Shown: piece after piece, positions 44,190-56,623 of the stretch
How positions within the stretch are numbered: the first letter of the stretch is position 1
Layout: every line of letters begins with the position of its first letter
Assembly (NCBI RefSeq): GCF_018991925.1
Contig: NW_024753943.1
Coordinates: 568,501-632,500, forward strand
Source of the DNA: Homarus americanus
Lineage: Eukaryota > Arthropoda > Malacostraca > Decapoda > Nephropidae
Length of the DNA stretch: 64,000 nt
Reading direction: 5' to 3'
Notes under the pieces: model-generated
Told to the model about the DNA's origin: nothing
The model's input: the letters and a program-made list of their open reading frames with translations, nothing else
The model's database searches: none
Made by a program: the position numbers and the translations under genes

Positions 44190-44396
44190 ACTGCACCACC
44201 ACTGACCCACCACTACCACCACCACTACCACCACTACTATCATCACTACCACCGCTACTACTATTAACACCACCGTTCACCAACATTATCACCACCACCA
44301 CTACCCTTGTCAACACCACAAATCAAAACAATCCTTCCTCACCAAAATTACAATCACCACAATATTCCTGCACCACCACCACCACCACCACCACCA
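44190..44396 (+). repeat. CAC/CTA triplet array
   Basis: Imperfect ACCACCACTACC triplets, then pure CAC at 44370-44396. Confidence 0.85.
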
Positions 44397-44524
44397 TATT
44401 CCTATACAGTGTCCAGACGCACCGACTAATGGGTTAAGCTCTGATTATGACACAAATGCCAATACATGCAAATTATAGCCCCGTTCCCGACCGTTCTGAA
44501 GCTTAGAAATGACCAGTGCTGTTG

Positions 44525-45535
44525 TGGTGGGTTGGTGAAGCTTGTGCCTGTAATAATCTAAATACAGGGAGAGAATGAAGCTTGTGCTGTAACTTGTCTG
44601 TAACTCTCTAAATACAGGGAGAGAATGAAGCTTGTATCTGTCTGTAACTTGTCTGTAACTCTCTAAATACAGTGAGAGAATGAAGCTTGTATGTCCGTTA
44701 ACTAAATACAGTGAGAGAATGAAGCTTGTATCTGTCTGTAACTTGTCTGTAACTCTCTAAATACAGTGAGAGAATGAAGCTTGCATGTCCGTTAACTAAA
44801 TACAGTGAGAGAATGAAGCTTGTATCTGTCTATAACTTCTCTGTAACTCTCTAAATACAGTGAGAGAATGAAGCTTGTATGTCCGTTAACTAAATACAGT
44901 GAGAGAATGAAGCTTGTATCTACCTGTAACTTGTCTGTAACTCTCTAAATACAGTGAGAGAATGAAGCTTGTATCTATCTGTAACTTGTCTGTAACTCTC
45001 TAAATACAGTGAGAGAATGAAGCTTGTATGTCCGTAAACTAAATACAGAGAGAGAATGAAGCTTGTATCTACCTGTAACTTGTCTGTAACTCTCTAAATA
45101 CAGTGAGAGAATGAAGCTTGTATGTGTCGTATAACTTCTCTGTAACTCTCTAAATACAGTGAGAGAATGAAGTGAGAGAATGAAGCTTGTATCTGTCTGT
45201 AACTTGTCTGTAACTCTCTAAATACAGTGAGAGAATGAAGCTTGTATGTCCGTAAACTAAATACAGTGAGAGAATGAAGCTCGTATCTGTCTATAACTTC
45301 TCTGTAACTCTCTAAATACAGTGAGAGAATGAAGCTTGCATGTCCGTAAACTAAATACAGAGAGAGAATGAAGCTTGTATCTGTCTGTAACTTGTCTGTA
45401 ACTCTCTAAATACAGTGAGAGAATGAAGCTTGTATCTACCTGTAACTTGTCTGTAACTCTCTAAATACAGTGAGAGAATGAAGCTTGTATATCCGTTAAC
45501 TAAATACAGTGAGAGAATGAAGCTTGTATGTCCGT
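44525..45535 (+). repeat. 1-kb mosaic satellite with 55-bp and 39-bp units
   Basis: All units share GAGAGAATGAAGCTTGTAT and TAAATACAGT. Long units insert CTGTCTGTAACTTGTCTGTA, while short units have GTCCGTTAAC or GTCCGTAAAC. Long and short forms alternate irregularly over about 20 units. AAGCTT is nearly invariant. Confidence 0.95.
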
Positions 45536-46605
45536 AAAAATAAAATAAACAGAGCTTAAATACAGACAATAATCAACGTCATAACCAATATATAAAAACA
45601 GGAGGTGAGGGAGACAACGTGGACTATACACCAGGTCGGCTTCTCTGCTACACCGTGTTATATTATGTCAATTATAAGATGATAAGATGATATAGGCTTG
45701 GTATATCTCCTCCTATAGGCCTGAATATATGTGATTTATTTGGGGGAGTATGGTCTAAGGTAGTAGGGTTATACTTTTGGGTACTATCTCACACTGGGTA
45801 TCTTATCAGGTACAGATTTTGAAACTTTCGTGAGGATTCGAACCTTGAATAAATATGTTGGGGGGTATTATGCAGGTGTTTGGTGGAGGTAACCCAACCA
45901 ATAGGAGGTAATTTGGAGATTTAATAAACATACACTTCCACCCATCCACCCACCCACCCTACCACCCACTCACCCGCCCACCCACCCTTGGTCTGTTTGC
46001 TCGTGTGTGCCTATGAATATTCCGCATTATAAATATCACATAACTTTACTTACCCATCCTAACTCGGCCAGCAGAACGAGTCCATTTATTTCTCACACCC
46101 AGTAAAACCCTTTTACCAGCGGGCTACTCTATTTACAGCTGACCTACATAACGCGACCACAGATTACTCTCACAATGGGGCAATTTTCCTCCATTTCTAT
46201 CCCCGGTAAATAGGCGGTCAATTATCGATAACACTAATGTTTTCGCTGGACTAACTGAGGATATTTTTGTGCAGACTCGTAAATTTATAAAAATGTTCCT
46301 CCTTCGTTTTAGCGCCAGCTGGCCAGGGCATTAAAGTGCTCCACGCCGCCTTGTCTGATGTGCGCCCAGCTGATCTACCTATTGGCTCTGGGGCCCACTA
46401 AGACCGAGGGTTGTTAGGACTGGGGCACACTAAGACTGGGGACTGTTAAGACTGGGACCCATAAAGACAGTCACCTTCAACACTGAACTTACACACTGCG
46501 CCAATAGTACCTCAAGAAAGCGTCAGTGTAAGCAAACGACCAGCGACCGTTCTTCATCCTTCACTAATGCCTGACTTCCCTCTCCAACACCCAACTCTCT
46601 TTTAA
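45536..46605. other. unique spacer
   Basis: Over 1 kb. Small features only: CACCCACCC at 45940-45980 and ACTAAGACTGGGG repeats at 46400-46465. No gene supported. Confidence 0.5.
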
Positions 46606-46785
46606 ACCCCTCCAAGGCGCACTGACCCTCCAAGGCCCGCTCACCCTCCAAGGCTCACTCACCCTCCAAGGCGCACTGACCCTCCAAGGCCCGCTCACCC
46701 ACCAAGGACAGCTCACCCACCAAGGCCCGCTCACCCTCCAAGGCCCGCTCACCCTCCAAGGCTCACTCACCCTCCAAGCCCCACT
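46606..46785 (-). repeat. 18-bp minisatellite, ten copies
   Basis: The unit is CACCCTCCAAGGCCCGCT. The minus frame stays open as a six-residue GPWRVS repeat. Confidence 0.92.
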
Positions 46786-47261
46786 CTCTTCAATCGGCAA
46801 AAATTTCCCTAATAAAAGAGAGACTCTCCTGACAGCAAAAGGCTTCCCCCTCAAAGCAAATATTTTCCTCAACTCTTACAGTTCCCGGGTGTGCCGCCGC
46901 GCTCATAGCAACTCGAGTATATAAAAAAAAAATCATCTTGTGAAATTTATCGTGACTTGTATTAACTCTTTCCAGCTTACAGTGAGGCGGAGTAACGTTC
47001 GTGCCGTAGAGATAACGCCAATGCCGACCAAAAAAATACAGGCGAAGGTGATCGTCTGGCGTAGTGTTACTGAGGGATGGAGGGAAATGCCAGGTTCTGT
47101 TGACTGACTGCTCGTGCTGGGAGAACGTGATGGGTAGCGACAGTGGCAATAATCACGAGACTCAGTGTATATAGTGTGTATCTGTCCGGGGTAATGCTCA
47201 CACCTGTGTTATTGACCCATACATAACTCACTCAACTACATCATGTATACATCACTATAAC
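46786..47261. other. complex island
   Basis: A minus-strand frame at 46790-47149 is open for 119 codons with no low complexity, but it lacks an ATG near its start and no domain is recognised. Confidence 0.35.
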
Positions 47262-47273
47262 AGCCACCATCAT

Positions 47274-47305
<32 letters not shown>

Positions 47306-47327
47306 TCACCACCATCATCACCACCAC

Positions 47328-47362
<35 letters not shown>

Positions 47363-47427
47363 CCATCACCACCACTACTACTATCACCATCACCTCCTCC
47401 ACCACTATCACTATCACCACCACCATC
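47262..47427 (+). repeat. (CAT/CAC)n triplet array
   Basis: ATCATCATC and ACCACC triplets in one register. Confidence 0.93.
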
Positions 47428-47800
47428 GTTCTCCCTCAGATAAAAGGTCCATCTTCCCCAGCAGCTCAGTAATTATCAAAAATTTGTGCGAGGATTTGGG
47501 AACCTTTTACTTAGGAAGTTTCCAGAGCCTTAATATAAATGCAGCCGGTCCGATTTTACGAGGCTGGAATATAGAGTTTGGGAAATTTTTAAGAATATTG
47601 ATTTGGGGAAAAGTTCTTGATTTGGGAAATGTCTTATTTTGGGGATTTTTTTTTTCACTTCCAGGGAGACGTGATGGTGCTGATGCTCTCGCTGGCGTGA
47701 AATTTGAATCCGAATCTTTAATTTGAAATTTTAGCGAATCACCTAGAGATTAGATACACCAGTTTCTTTTTTTTAACCGCGCTAATGCTATACTATACCT
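47428..47800. other. unique spacer
   Basis: No gene recognised. Confidence 0.5.
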
Positions 47801-47805
47801 AGGTA

Positions 47806-47850
47806 ATGTTAGATTAGGTCAGGTTAGATTAGGTCAGGTTAGATCAGGTC
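47806..47850 (+). repeat. TTAGG-derived array
   Basis: GGTTAGATTAGGTCA pentamers in register. Confidence 0.85.
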
Positions 47851-48112
47851 ATCGTTGTTTAATCTAGCTGTGATATAACCCGGGGTACTAAACCTCATTT
47901 AATAAGAATTTAAACACTAATCACGTTCATTGTTTAGTTAAATCTGACAAATAAATTTTTGATAATCGACTGCAAAGGTGTTTTAATTAACCTAAGATTC
48001 ACCTAACTGAAGTACAAATAAATAAGGAATTCAGTGTTGAGGTAGAATGTTAGCTTCTCGTGCCGCTACTCTCAAGTGCTGGTCTTGTGAGCAACACTAC
48101 TAATACAGTACA

Positions 48113-48242
48113 CCTATCCTAACCACACCTAACCTAACCAACCCCAACCTAACCTAACCTAACCTAACCTAACCTAACCTAACCTATCCTAACCACACCT
48201 AACCTAACCAACCCCAACCCCAACCTAACCTAACCTAACCTC
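48113..48242 (+). repeat. CCTAA array with internal duplication
   Basis: The block CCTATCCTAACCACACCTAA followed by CCTAACCAACCCC appears twice, separated by pure CCTAA units. Confidence 0.92.
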
Positions 48243-49069
48243 TTATCACCAAGGTCCATTAAGACTTGGACCCAATTAACCTGTTACCGCTCCTCCATCA
48301 ACACCTCAACCACCCCGGTGTCGTGGTCAGGTTATGTACAGTACACCGCCACCATCTGACCAAAGGGAGAATTCCTCAATAACTACAGAGGCAACATCTG
48401 TCTTCTAAATCACAAACTTGTATTCTACCTGGTGCGTCCGGCCATAAAAGGTGCGTCAGGTGGGCACTGTTCTTCAAGCATCACGTCTGCCCAATTAAGC
48501 GCTGCTAAATCTGTGTTCGATGAAGCACTAACGTGTGTCCAGTGAACACTAATGTCTTACTTAATGGAGTGTGATGTGTGACAATCAACACCACATGTGA
48601 TGTAATAAATCCAAATCTATGTAAAAAATTAGGTTTTATTTGAGATTACAAAATATAATTCCCCGTTTAATAGAGCTAAAATTTTACCCGATGAAAAACA
48701 CTGTCTGCCCACAACACGTATACCAGACCCTAAACATCAGAGAATCTGTATTAACTTGTGTATGTGCCCTAAACAGAGCTCTTTCTCACAGCACCAGTCA
48801 ATATCTTCCCTGATATAAACTTTCACCGCCCCTGGCTACGGAACTTTAAGGCTGTCCTCCGCCGCCGTCACTCCCGGCTCCTGACAATATGCCCACGTTT
48901 TTAAAATGTAGTATTTTATTGGATAACTCCTGTAATATCCCAGAGATTTGAGAGTATCTGTTATGGGTGGTTATCGAGCAAGAGACACTTAAACCTTTTG
49001 CAACAACTCCGACAAGCTTTAAAAATTACACGCCAAACCTTCCTCTGGCTGCATCAACACAATTTATCC
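48243..49069. other. unique spacer
   Basis: Over 800 bases of mixed sequence without a recognised gene. Confidence 0.5.
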
Positions 49070-49163
49070 CCGGCATCATGGCGGGAGCTGGGCCGTGACG
49101 TCTCTCAAGGCGTCAAGACCAGCTGATAGTCTACCTCGTAACGTCCCAGGAGTGGCTGATACT

Positions 49164-49374
49164 TTAAAGCAACTTAGTATTCAGGCGTGGCAGTAATGTT
49201 CCTTGGCAGGCAAGCCGCGCGCCCTCCAGTGCCGCCACACTGCCACAATGTTGATGACGAGCCTCCCCCAGCCGCCGCCAAGCACCAGGCGCAGGAATGA
49301 ACGGATTTGCTGCATTAAACGAGCTCGGAGATGCAATTTCCTGAAAATAACCGGCGTTTCCCGATGACTGAACA
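49164..49374 (-). CDS. candidate terminal exon in a GC-rich island
   Basis: On the minus strand TTTCATCTTGTTCAG| is followed by an open frame (SSGNAGYFQEIASPSSFNA, then GAWRRLGEARHQHCG) to TAA at 49164. A second acceptor-like GTTATTTTCAG lies just inside. A neighbouring frame is open too, so the evidence is thin. No family recognised. Confidence 0.25.
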
Positions 49375-49735
49375 AGATGAAACCCAATCACATAAAATTG
49401 TCGGCACTGCCCACTGGGATACTACAGCCACTGGTGACGTCTCAGTTGAGTGGTCATCTCACTCAAGTGTCCGGAGTGTGTGACGGACGATACGGAACTT
49501 TTAAGTATATTCTTTTCTCTGTCTCTTTCTATCTGTCCTATCCCATCAACCCTACACTCAAAATAAAGACAGATGATCAGTAATCCAGCCTTAAACTGTA
49601 TTAACACCTATAATAAGACTAAAGAACAAAATCCCTCTCACATCGAACGACAGTAAGTCTTATTCTGAAATGTCCGCGAGAGACAGACAGACAGACTGAT
49701 GGTTCGTCCTTCAGTACAGAATGTGTTGTCTGTCT
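49375..49735. other. unique spacer
   Basis: Contains CAGACAGACAG at 49682. No gene. Confidence 0.45.
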
Positions 49736-49739
49736 CCTC

Positions 49740-49850
49740 CACCCACACACACACACACACACACTCACGCCACCAACACGGGCAGGGAGGAGTGAGGAGA
49801 TGAGTGGGGGAGGGGGAGATGAGTGGGGGGGGAGGGGAGGACTTTAGTGA
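49740..49850 (+). repeat. (CA)n and GAGTGGGGGAGG repeats
   Basis: CA run at 49744-49765. G-rich units GATGAGTGGGGG at 49795-49850. Confidence 0.8.
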
Positions 49851-50068
49851 TGAGTGGGACGTGTGGCGCCTCAACAGTGTGTATGCTGGGTGTGTGTGGC
49901 CGTGTCAAGGATCGCCTCCCTCCTGCCTCGCACACACAACACGCCTAATGTAAAGAGCCGACCCCCACGTCCGACACCACCTACATCCACCCATCATTCT
50001 CCCCACCAAGTCAACCATCCACCCACCACCAGTCTCCCCACGTCCACCCACCCTTCACCCCCCTCCAG

Positions 50069-50119
50069 AGTGCCGTAATCGTCACCCCTAGTCACCCAAC
50101 AGGCCATTGCCACCACCAG
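50069..50119 (+). CDS. possible 51-bp microexon
   Basis: CACCCTTCACCCCCCTCCAG| and CACCAG|GTAATG bracket 17 open codons (SAVIVTPSHPTGHCHHQ) in phase 0. Only one frame is open. Short, so chance cannot be excluded. Confidence 0.22.
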
Positions 50120-50209
50120 GTAATGTCAGACAGGTGTGCATGATAATGTACCGCAGACATGCAGGTAATAAGGGCGAGAGTGTACACCTGCATTTTCATC
50201 ATCTCTCCT

Positions 50210-50330
50210 CGACATGTACACCACCTGGCCCCGTCATGTACACCATCTGGCCCCGTCATGTAGACCACCTGGCCCCGTCATGTACACCACCTGACCCCAT
50301 CGTGCACACCACCTAGCCCCGTCGAGTGCA
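50210..50330 (+). repeat. 22-bp minisatellite, five copies
   Basis: The unit ATGTACACCACCTGGCCCCG plus TC has a few substitutions. Confidence 0.92.
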
Positions 50331-50460
50331 CTACATCGGTAACTGCCTCTCAACCGGACCAAATGTGTGTGTGTGTGTGTGTATAAATGTGTCCCACCTA
50401 CATATGTGGGGAGGCTTGGGTATATAACCGACAAAAATAACATTACATCTACAACGACTC

Positions 50461-50461
50461 C

Positions 50462-50531
<70 letters not shown>
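50461..50531 (+). repeat. (CA)n microsatellite
   Basis: A pure CA run of about 70 bases. A GT run at 50364-50384 is complementary to it. Confidence 0.97.
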
Positions 50532-50671
50532 AGTAGTGTGTTACCCGCTTATAACAGCGATATACTGAACTCCTCGGCATAAATCCTCCTCTTTTAAGCT
50601 TCCCGTTTACGGCTTTCACGCCCTTTATAAACGTAACCTATAACGCCCTTTAGCGAACAATCCACTGTTAT

Positions 50672-50755
50672 TTTGGCGACCTTTTTGGCGATCTTTTTGG
50701 CATCCTTTCTTGGCGTCGTTTTTGGTAACATTTTTAGCGACCATTTTTGTGACCT
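50672..50755 (+). repeat. TTTTTGGCGATC minisatellite
   Basis: Five or six units of 14-17 bases. Confidence 0.8.
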
Positions 50756-51290
50756 CTTACCTGGGTCCACGGGGAAATCAAGTCATAAGAGAAGAATATT
50801 AATGCCAGAATATTGTAAACTCTGAAGAAAATATAACAAAATCACATAATACTTTCTTAAAAATCACATAATACTTTCATTACATATAATATTATACTCA
50901 AAATCCCTTAAATACTCAAGTAAAATAACAAAACATCATCGTACAATACAGTAATGGTGACGATATCTCATTTGTCCGTCCCTAATTAGAGTTCACCTGG
51001 CCTCCACACCTGTAATGCTATATAAGTATATCTATATATAACACTATCTCTACCTACCATTACCTCTAATTTGATTTATTACAAGACGATATTCATTTCT
51101 TATTATAATTCCCTCAATTACAATATCCTTGGTGGTACCTTCACTACAAGACAAGACTCCTGGTAATTTTTTCCTTCATTAAACCATCGAGGAGACTCAG
51201 GCTAGGAGCAACAACAGTAATACGATAGTTATGTTGATGCTGACGATTTATGATGACTATGGGTGGTAAACATATAAGGTGCATTGGAAT

Positions 51291-51293
<3 letters not shown>
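50756..51293. other. AT-rich spacer
   Basis: AAATCACATAATACTTTC is duplicated at about 50840 and 50861. No gene. Confidence 0.55.

Positions 51294-51356
<63 letters not shown>
51294..51356 (+). repeat. (GT)n microsatellite
   Basis: A pure GT run. Confidence 0.97.
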
Positions 51357-51360
<4 letters not shown>

Positions 51361-51437
51361 GTTGTAATGAGAAGGCATAAACTATGACCAATAAATAATA
51401 AAGCATTGAACTAATCTATACAAGGTTCTTAACAGTG

Positions 51438-51652
51438 TACCTGGCTTCAGTACCTGGCTTCAATACTTGGCTTCAATTCCTGGCTTCATCTCCTGGCTTC
51501 AGTACTTGGCTTCAATACTTGGCTTCAATACTTGGCTTCAATACCTGACTTCAGTACCCAACCTCAATACCTAGCCTCAGTACCTGCCTTCAATACTTGA
51601 CTTCAATACCAGGCCTCAGCACCTGGCCTCAGCACCTGGCCTCAATACCTGG
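51438..51652 (+). repeat. 13-bp minisatellite, about 17 copies
   Basis: The unit AATACTTGGCTTC has variants such as AGTACCTGGCCTC. Confidence 0.92.
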
Positions 51653-52010
51653 CCTCATTAGGTGGCCAAAGGGTTTCCAACATCAAGACCGACTGCCACA
51701 CTACACCACCACCTCACCTCACGTAAACAAATACAGGTAATTGCACTTTTTATTTACCTTTACACTAATTTAACTTACCTGTATATAACGCAATATAAAG
51801 TTTGTACATAGACTGACCCTTATAATGGAAGGCTAAAGGGGTGAATCTCATTGTTTGGTTTGTTTTCGTCGTTTAGAAAAGTTTAAACTGACCCCCCCTC
51901 CCCCCTTTTGTACTTGTTGTTTCGTGGGACATTAACTTCGCGTAGTAACTAGGAACGTAACCTCGCGAACATTATAGGGATTTACTGTCACTGAAATCTC
52001 GTCCTATGTA
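51653..52010. other. unique spacer
   Basis: No gene recognised. Confidence 0.5.
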
Positions 52011-52062
52011 TGAATGTATGTATGTATGTATGTATGTATGTATGTATGTATGTATGTATGTA
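52011..52062 (+). repeat. (ATGT)n microsatellite
   Basis: A pure tetranucleotide run. Confidence 0.95.
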
Positions 52063-52127
52063 TTATTAAGACTTTCATCACAGGCCATTGAAGGGATTTA
52101 TCACCAAGTCCTCACCAACAAAACATA

Positions 52128-52283
52128 GTATGTGGTATGTAGTGGTATGCGGTATGTAGTGGTATGCGGTATGTAGTGGTATGTGGTATGTAGTGGTATG
52201 CGGTATGTAGTGGTATGCGGTATGTAGTGGTATGTGGTATGTAGTGGTATGCGGTATGTAGTGGTATGTGGTATGTAGTATGG
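52128..52283 (+). repeat. 17-bp minisatellite, nine copies
   Basis: The unit GTATGTAGTGGTATGCG alternates with a GTGGTATG variant. Three minus frames are open because three units equal 51 bases. Confidence 0.93.
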
Positions 52284-52567
52284 ATAACTGGTAGAAAATA
52301 TAAATATATACCATGGCTGACTGACATATAATTCCCCTATATGCAACATAAAGCAACACAATTATTATTTATTTGTTTGTGTTTCCTGTTTAGGCCTCGT
52401 GAGTGATACTGATAGGGGAAAAAAAACACAAAAACACGAAAACTTAAGAGGAGGAAACTTGTGAGGTGAGGCTGTTTACGTTACTCGAGGTAGTGGCCAT
52501 CATCTTGAGTATTAGCATTTGTTGACAAGAGCTGAGGAGGGAGGGAGGGAAGGAGGATAAATGGATT

Positions 52568-52573
<6 letters not shown>
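52284..52573. other. spacer
   Basis: No gene recognised. Confidence 0.45.

Positions 52574-52626
<53 letters not shown>
52574..52626 (+). repeat. (GA)n microsatellite
   Basis: A pure GA run. Confidence 0.95.
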
Positions 52627-52630
<4 letters not shown>

Positions 52631-53204
52631 ATCGTGTGTTGTGGTGTTCGAGGCATCAGGTGGACGTCTTTGTAACTGTGAGCGTCTTCTCTCCAAGGTG
52701 TCAGAGGTTTACACACACACACACACAGACAATTAATCCAAGCTAAACTAGTCATACAACAACTACTGTTTTTTTTTCCCCACCACGAACTTCAGATGGA
52801 AATATCACAAATGTCTCTCCCACCTCCAGAATTTCCTCAGCAAAATACCATTTTTACTTCTCTAGCCAACAACTTGGTGGAGGATAACTGGTGTAGCCCT
52901 CCCGCGTACCTGAGAGTGGAACAAGCACGCTCGAGGAATTAAACCCTAATCCTGTCTGGCTGTGGTTGTTGCTTGAGGGAGGGGGAGGGGGAGGGGTACC
53001 GCCATCTTGAGTCCCCCTCCTCCGGGCCTGCACACCCCAAACCCTCATCTCATATCACCCCTCAAGGTCTTACTTACACTGAAGACGTTCCCGATTCTTA
53101 AAGATTTCCCCTCCCTCCCTCCCCCTATTTTTTTTTTACAACAAGAGATTACCACAGGGAGTTTTATCCCCCTGGAGAGGTCTGCTATAGTCTCGTTGTA
53201 TCTG
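52627..53204. other. spacer with C-rich and T-rich patches
   Basis: Short CA run at 52712-52728 and T9 at 53128. No gene supported. Confidence 0.5.
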
Positions 53205-53288
53205 AAAGGAGGAAAGAAGGAGGAGGAAAGAAGGAGGAAAGGAGCAGGAAAGAAGGAGGAAAGAAGGAGCAGGAAAGAAGGAGGAAAA
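53205..53288 (+). repeat. GGAAAGAAGGAGG purine minisatellite
   Basis: Six units of about 13 bases. The plus frame continues beyond it to 53441, but without family similarity. Confidence 0.85.
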
Positions 53289-53454
53289 AATGTATTAGTC
53301 ATGAATATTCTAAGAAGGAAGATTTTCAATAGCTTAGACAAAGGTAAAGTGTTCCGTTGGGCCTTGTTATCGCTGCTGGCACTAGGTGAGGCATCGTTCA
53401 CCAGTGTCAGGTGGATGGTGGCACTCATGGGAATATGGTGATGGTTGAGTGCCA

Positions 53455-53630
53455 TGGTAGGTAAAGTGTCAAGGTGCAGTATTATATGGCACCTGGAAGT
53501 AACGTGTCAGGTATAATGTTACGTGGCACTGGGAAGTAACATATCAGGTATAATGCTACGTGGTACTAGGAAGTAACGTGTCAGGTACAATGCTACGTGG
53601 CACTAAGGAGTAATGTGTTTTAGGTAGTGC
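53455..53630 (+). repeat. about 44-bp minisatellite, four copies
   Basis: The unit contains GGAAGTAACGTGTCAGGTAT and ATGTTACGTGGCACT. Confidence 0.9.
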
Positions 53631-53796
53631 CAACCTATTACTAACACTTAAGTGCTACTTGAGTATACGAAACAGTAAATGCATTGTGAGACAGACAGAC
53701 AGACAGACAGACAGGTGAGGGAACAAAAATGGCGTCAGGGAGAAATTAAATAAATAAAAAAGGGAGAACAATTCCTATGTGTGTGTGTGGAGGCCG

Positions 53797-53797
53797 G

Positions 53798-53858
<61 letters not shown>
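53797..53858 (+). repeat. (CA)n microsatellite
   Basis: A pure CA run. A short CAGA run lies at 53692-53713. Confidence 0.97.
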
Positions 53859-53860
<2 letters not shown>

Positions 53861-54270
53861 ACGAGACGACAGGAAAAGATGGATAAAAGTGAAAGATTAA
53901 TAACACTAAGAAGAACTAAAAATAAAGGTGAAAAGTGAGGAATAAAGGTTAATGTAAAACACCCACATACAACCCCCTCCCCTGTATGTCCCCCGCCCCT
54001 CCTCCTCCTTCCCTACTCACCCACCCCCCCTCCTCTATATCAATGTGGGGGTCGATAAGGCGAGAACAAAAGAAGAACAAAAGAAGAACAATTAATGGTG
54101 CATAAATCATTACTATAAATAATTTGATAATGTAGATACAGAACTTTAAGACATCAACAACCTCACCATCATCTGCCACCATCAGTTAGATCAAAAAGTC
54201 CGGACCGAAAGTGAGATATCGCAGCGCCTATTGTGTTGAGGTCCTTAACTACATTCTGTACACCTGTGAG
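53859..54270. other. unique spacer
   Basis: No gene. Contains GGACCGAAAG at 54204, echoed as GGACCGAAAA at 56022. Confidence 0.5.
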
Positions 54271-54274
54271 TCTT

Positions 54275-54453
54275 CTTGGTTATTGAAGTTCTCAGAAAGA
54301 ATGTCATTGTTAATACATAGAAAAATTATGCCCCTGATCATTATAACAACAGGAATTTCAAGATATTTTATTTTGTATATCAATAATATGTTTATACGAG
54401 CATATATATTACCTAAAGAAATATGATGCAACTATTACAAAGGCGCTCATTAG
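54275..54453 (+). repeat. dispersed repeat, copy 1
   Basis: Begins GTTATTGAAGTTCTCAGAAA and ends AATACAAAGGCG-like then CTCATT. It matches 56280-56425 closely, with a roughly 35-base insertion relative to copy 2. Confidence 0.9.
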
Positions 54454-54534
54454 TTTACCTATGACAGATAAGTTTCGAAATTACAGTAACTCCACCGATT
54501 ATTTGCAATACATCATCGATTTTATTAACGAGAC

Positions 54535-54536
<2 letters not shown>

Positions 54537-54607
<71 letters not shown>

Positions 54608-54611
54608 TAAA

Positions 54612-54689
<78 letters not shown>

Positions 54690-54712
54690 AATACTAATAC
54701 TAATACTAATAC

Positions 54713-54745
<33 letters not shown>

Positions 54746-54759
54746 TAATAAAAATAAAA

Positions 54760-54824
<65 letters not shown>

Positions 54825-54840
54825 TAAAAATAAAAATAAA

Positions 54841-54886
<46 letters not shown>
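54537..54886 (+). repeat. 350-bp (AAT)n compound microsatellite
   Basis: AAT triplets with AAAATAAAA and ACTAATACTAAT interruptions. The longest triplet tract in the window. Confidence 0.98.
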
Positions 54887-56201
54887 TCCATAAAAGAATG
54901 AGAGTAGGTATTAATAGAAAATAAAGAGAAAGGAAAAGAGTAGAATATAAAAAGAAGAGAATGAGAAGACTTACTCAATATATGAATTAGTCACTGTAAC
55001 ACTATTATCAGTGATCGTCCAGGCAGGTTGGATCAGTCACCAGCAGTACCAGCGACTAACGTTTCAGTGAGTTGTGATCAATTTTAGTTGTTTTATTATT
55101 GAAAAATCCTCGACTTTCATCTCACCCACGATTTACCTTCAAGAATATTATTTATTGTTAGAGGAAATATTCAGACATTTTACGAATTGGTGAGATTAAA
55201 GTTATAATGTTAGCGATTACTCTTGTTTGTCTGTTCCTTTGAAGAGAGAGAGTAAATGCACCATATATGCAATAATTTTAATGAAATTATTGCAACAGTA
55301 ACAAGAATGTTTTATGTTTTCCAATCGACAACTTTACGTTATAGAACTTACCAAGACGATCATCCCTAAAACACACAACTCTCTCTCTCTCTTTAGCATC
55401 CTACCCCTGGTAACTCCCCTAGTGTCTCTGTCCCAATCCCATCCCTACTTCCTCCCCTTCATCACCTCCTTTCGCTTTTCCATCACCCCCCCCCTCCACC
55501 CCATACTCTGTTGTGACGGTCTCTTAAGATACAAAAAAATAAATATTTAACTGTTTAACACGGAGTATTTCATTGGGACGAAAAAAAATCACTTTCCTCT
55601 GGGCACGAAAAATCACTGAATTTTTCGCCCAAATGAAAAAGCGCCGGAAAAATCACTTGTCCGGCCTCTAGTCGGGGCACGTCCTGGCGTCGGGCACTGT
55701 TACTCTACAGAGCCTTGTAAAGTTTGAGCAACCATGACCCCTCTTCTCTCTCACCAAAGAGGTCAAATAGAGGTCACCTCCTAGTGGTATTTCTCACAGA
55801 GGAGGTCCAGCACGAGTTAGGAGGCACTGTTATAATAATTACTGACAAACAGATAAAAAGAGTGAATTATTCTCGGTGAAAATACCTATTATAGATGAAT
55901 AAGTATTGTCTGTTCAGTGAAGTTAAGCTGTAATATATAAGCAGCTTACAATGTCTATATTACAGAGGCGTCGAGGCCACACTGCCGGGCTGAACATCTG
56001 AGTCCTGGCGGTTCATAGTTCGGACCGAAAAAGAGTCCATAACGTCTCTCTCTTTTTAAGTTAAAATTCCAAATACTTTTGTTTAATAAATCTCTGATAA
56101 CTTGACTAATAAAATATGTAAGTTTTTAACAATAATTTACCTCATATCATTTAACTTTTTTCATAACCAATAGTAACAAAAAAAAATTTGCCGTACAACA
56201 A

Positions 56202-56204
<3 letters not shown>
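54887..56204. other. unique AT-rich spacer
   Basis: 1.3 kb. GAAAAATCAC recurs four times at 55583-55650. An ATG frame at 55314-55550 shows no family similarity. No gene called. Confidence 0.5.

Positions 56205-56264
<60 letters not shown>
56205..56264 (+). repeat. (TC)n microsatellite
   Basis: A pure CT run immediately before repeat copy 2. Confidence 0.97.
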
Positions 56265-56266
<2 letters not shown>

Positions 56267-56279
56267 GGTGAAGATAGCA

Positions 56280-56425
56280 GGTTATTGAAGTTCTCAGAAA
56301 GAATGTCATTCTTAATACATATGAAAATTATGCCCCTGATCATTATAACAACAGGAATTTCAATATATTTTATATATTACATAGAAAAATATGATGCAAC
56401 TAATACAAAGGCGATCATTTTCAAT
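56280..56425 (+). repeat. dispersed repeat, copy 2
   Basis: Same start and end as 54275-54453, with scattered substitutions. Flanking sequences differ, so this is a bounded element. Confidence 0.9.
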
Positions 56426-56623
56426 TGAAAAGCTCAATAAAAGCCCCTGATGACGATATACAACATAATGAATGTTGTAGTATATTTGTCACAGCTAACG
56501 CCACCCACGTGACATCTTATTTTCCACCAACAGCTAAATCTCGCTCAACGCCGGGGAATGTAAGGAACTGTAACACGCCCTGATTTCACTAATAGATTGA
56601 ATCATTTTTTTTATAATATAAAT

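Noticed and set aside
44525..45535. CRISPR-like array of repeats and spacers
   Set aside because: Spacer parts are themselves two recurring sequences, and the genome is eukaryotic; it is a satellite.
46790..47149. 119-codon minus-strand frame
   Set aside because: No ATG near its start, a stop just upstream, no domain; length is within chance expectation for 64 kb.
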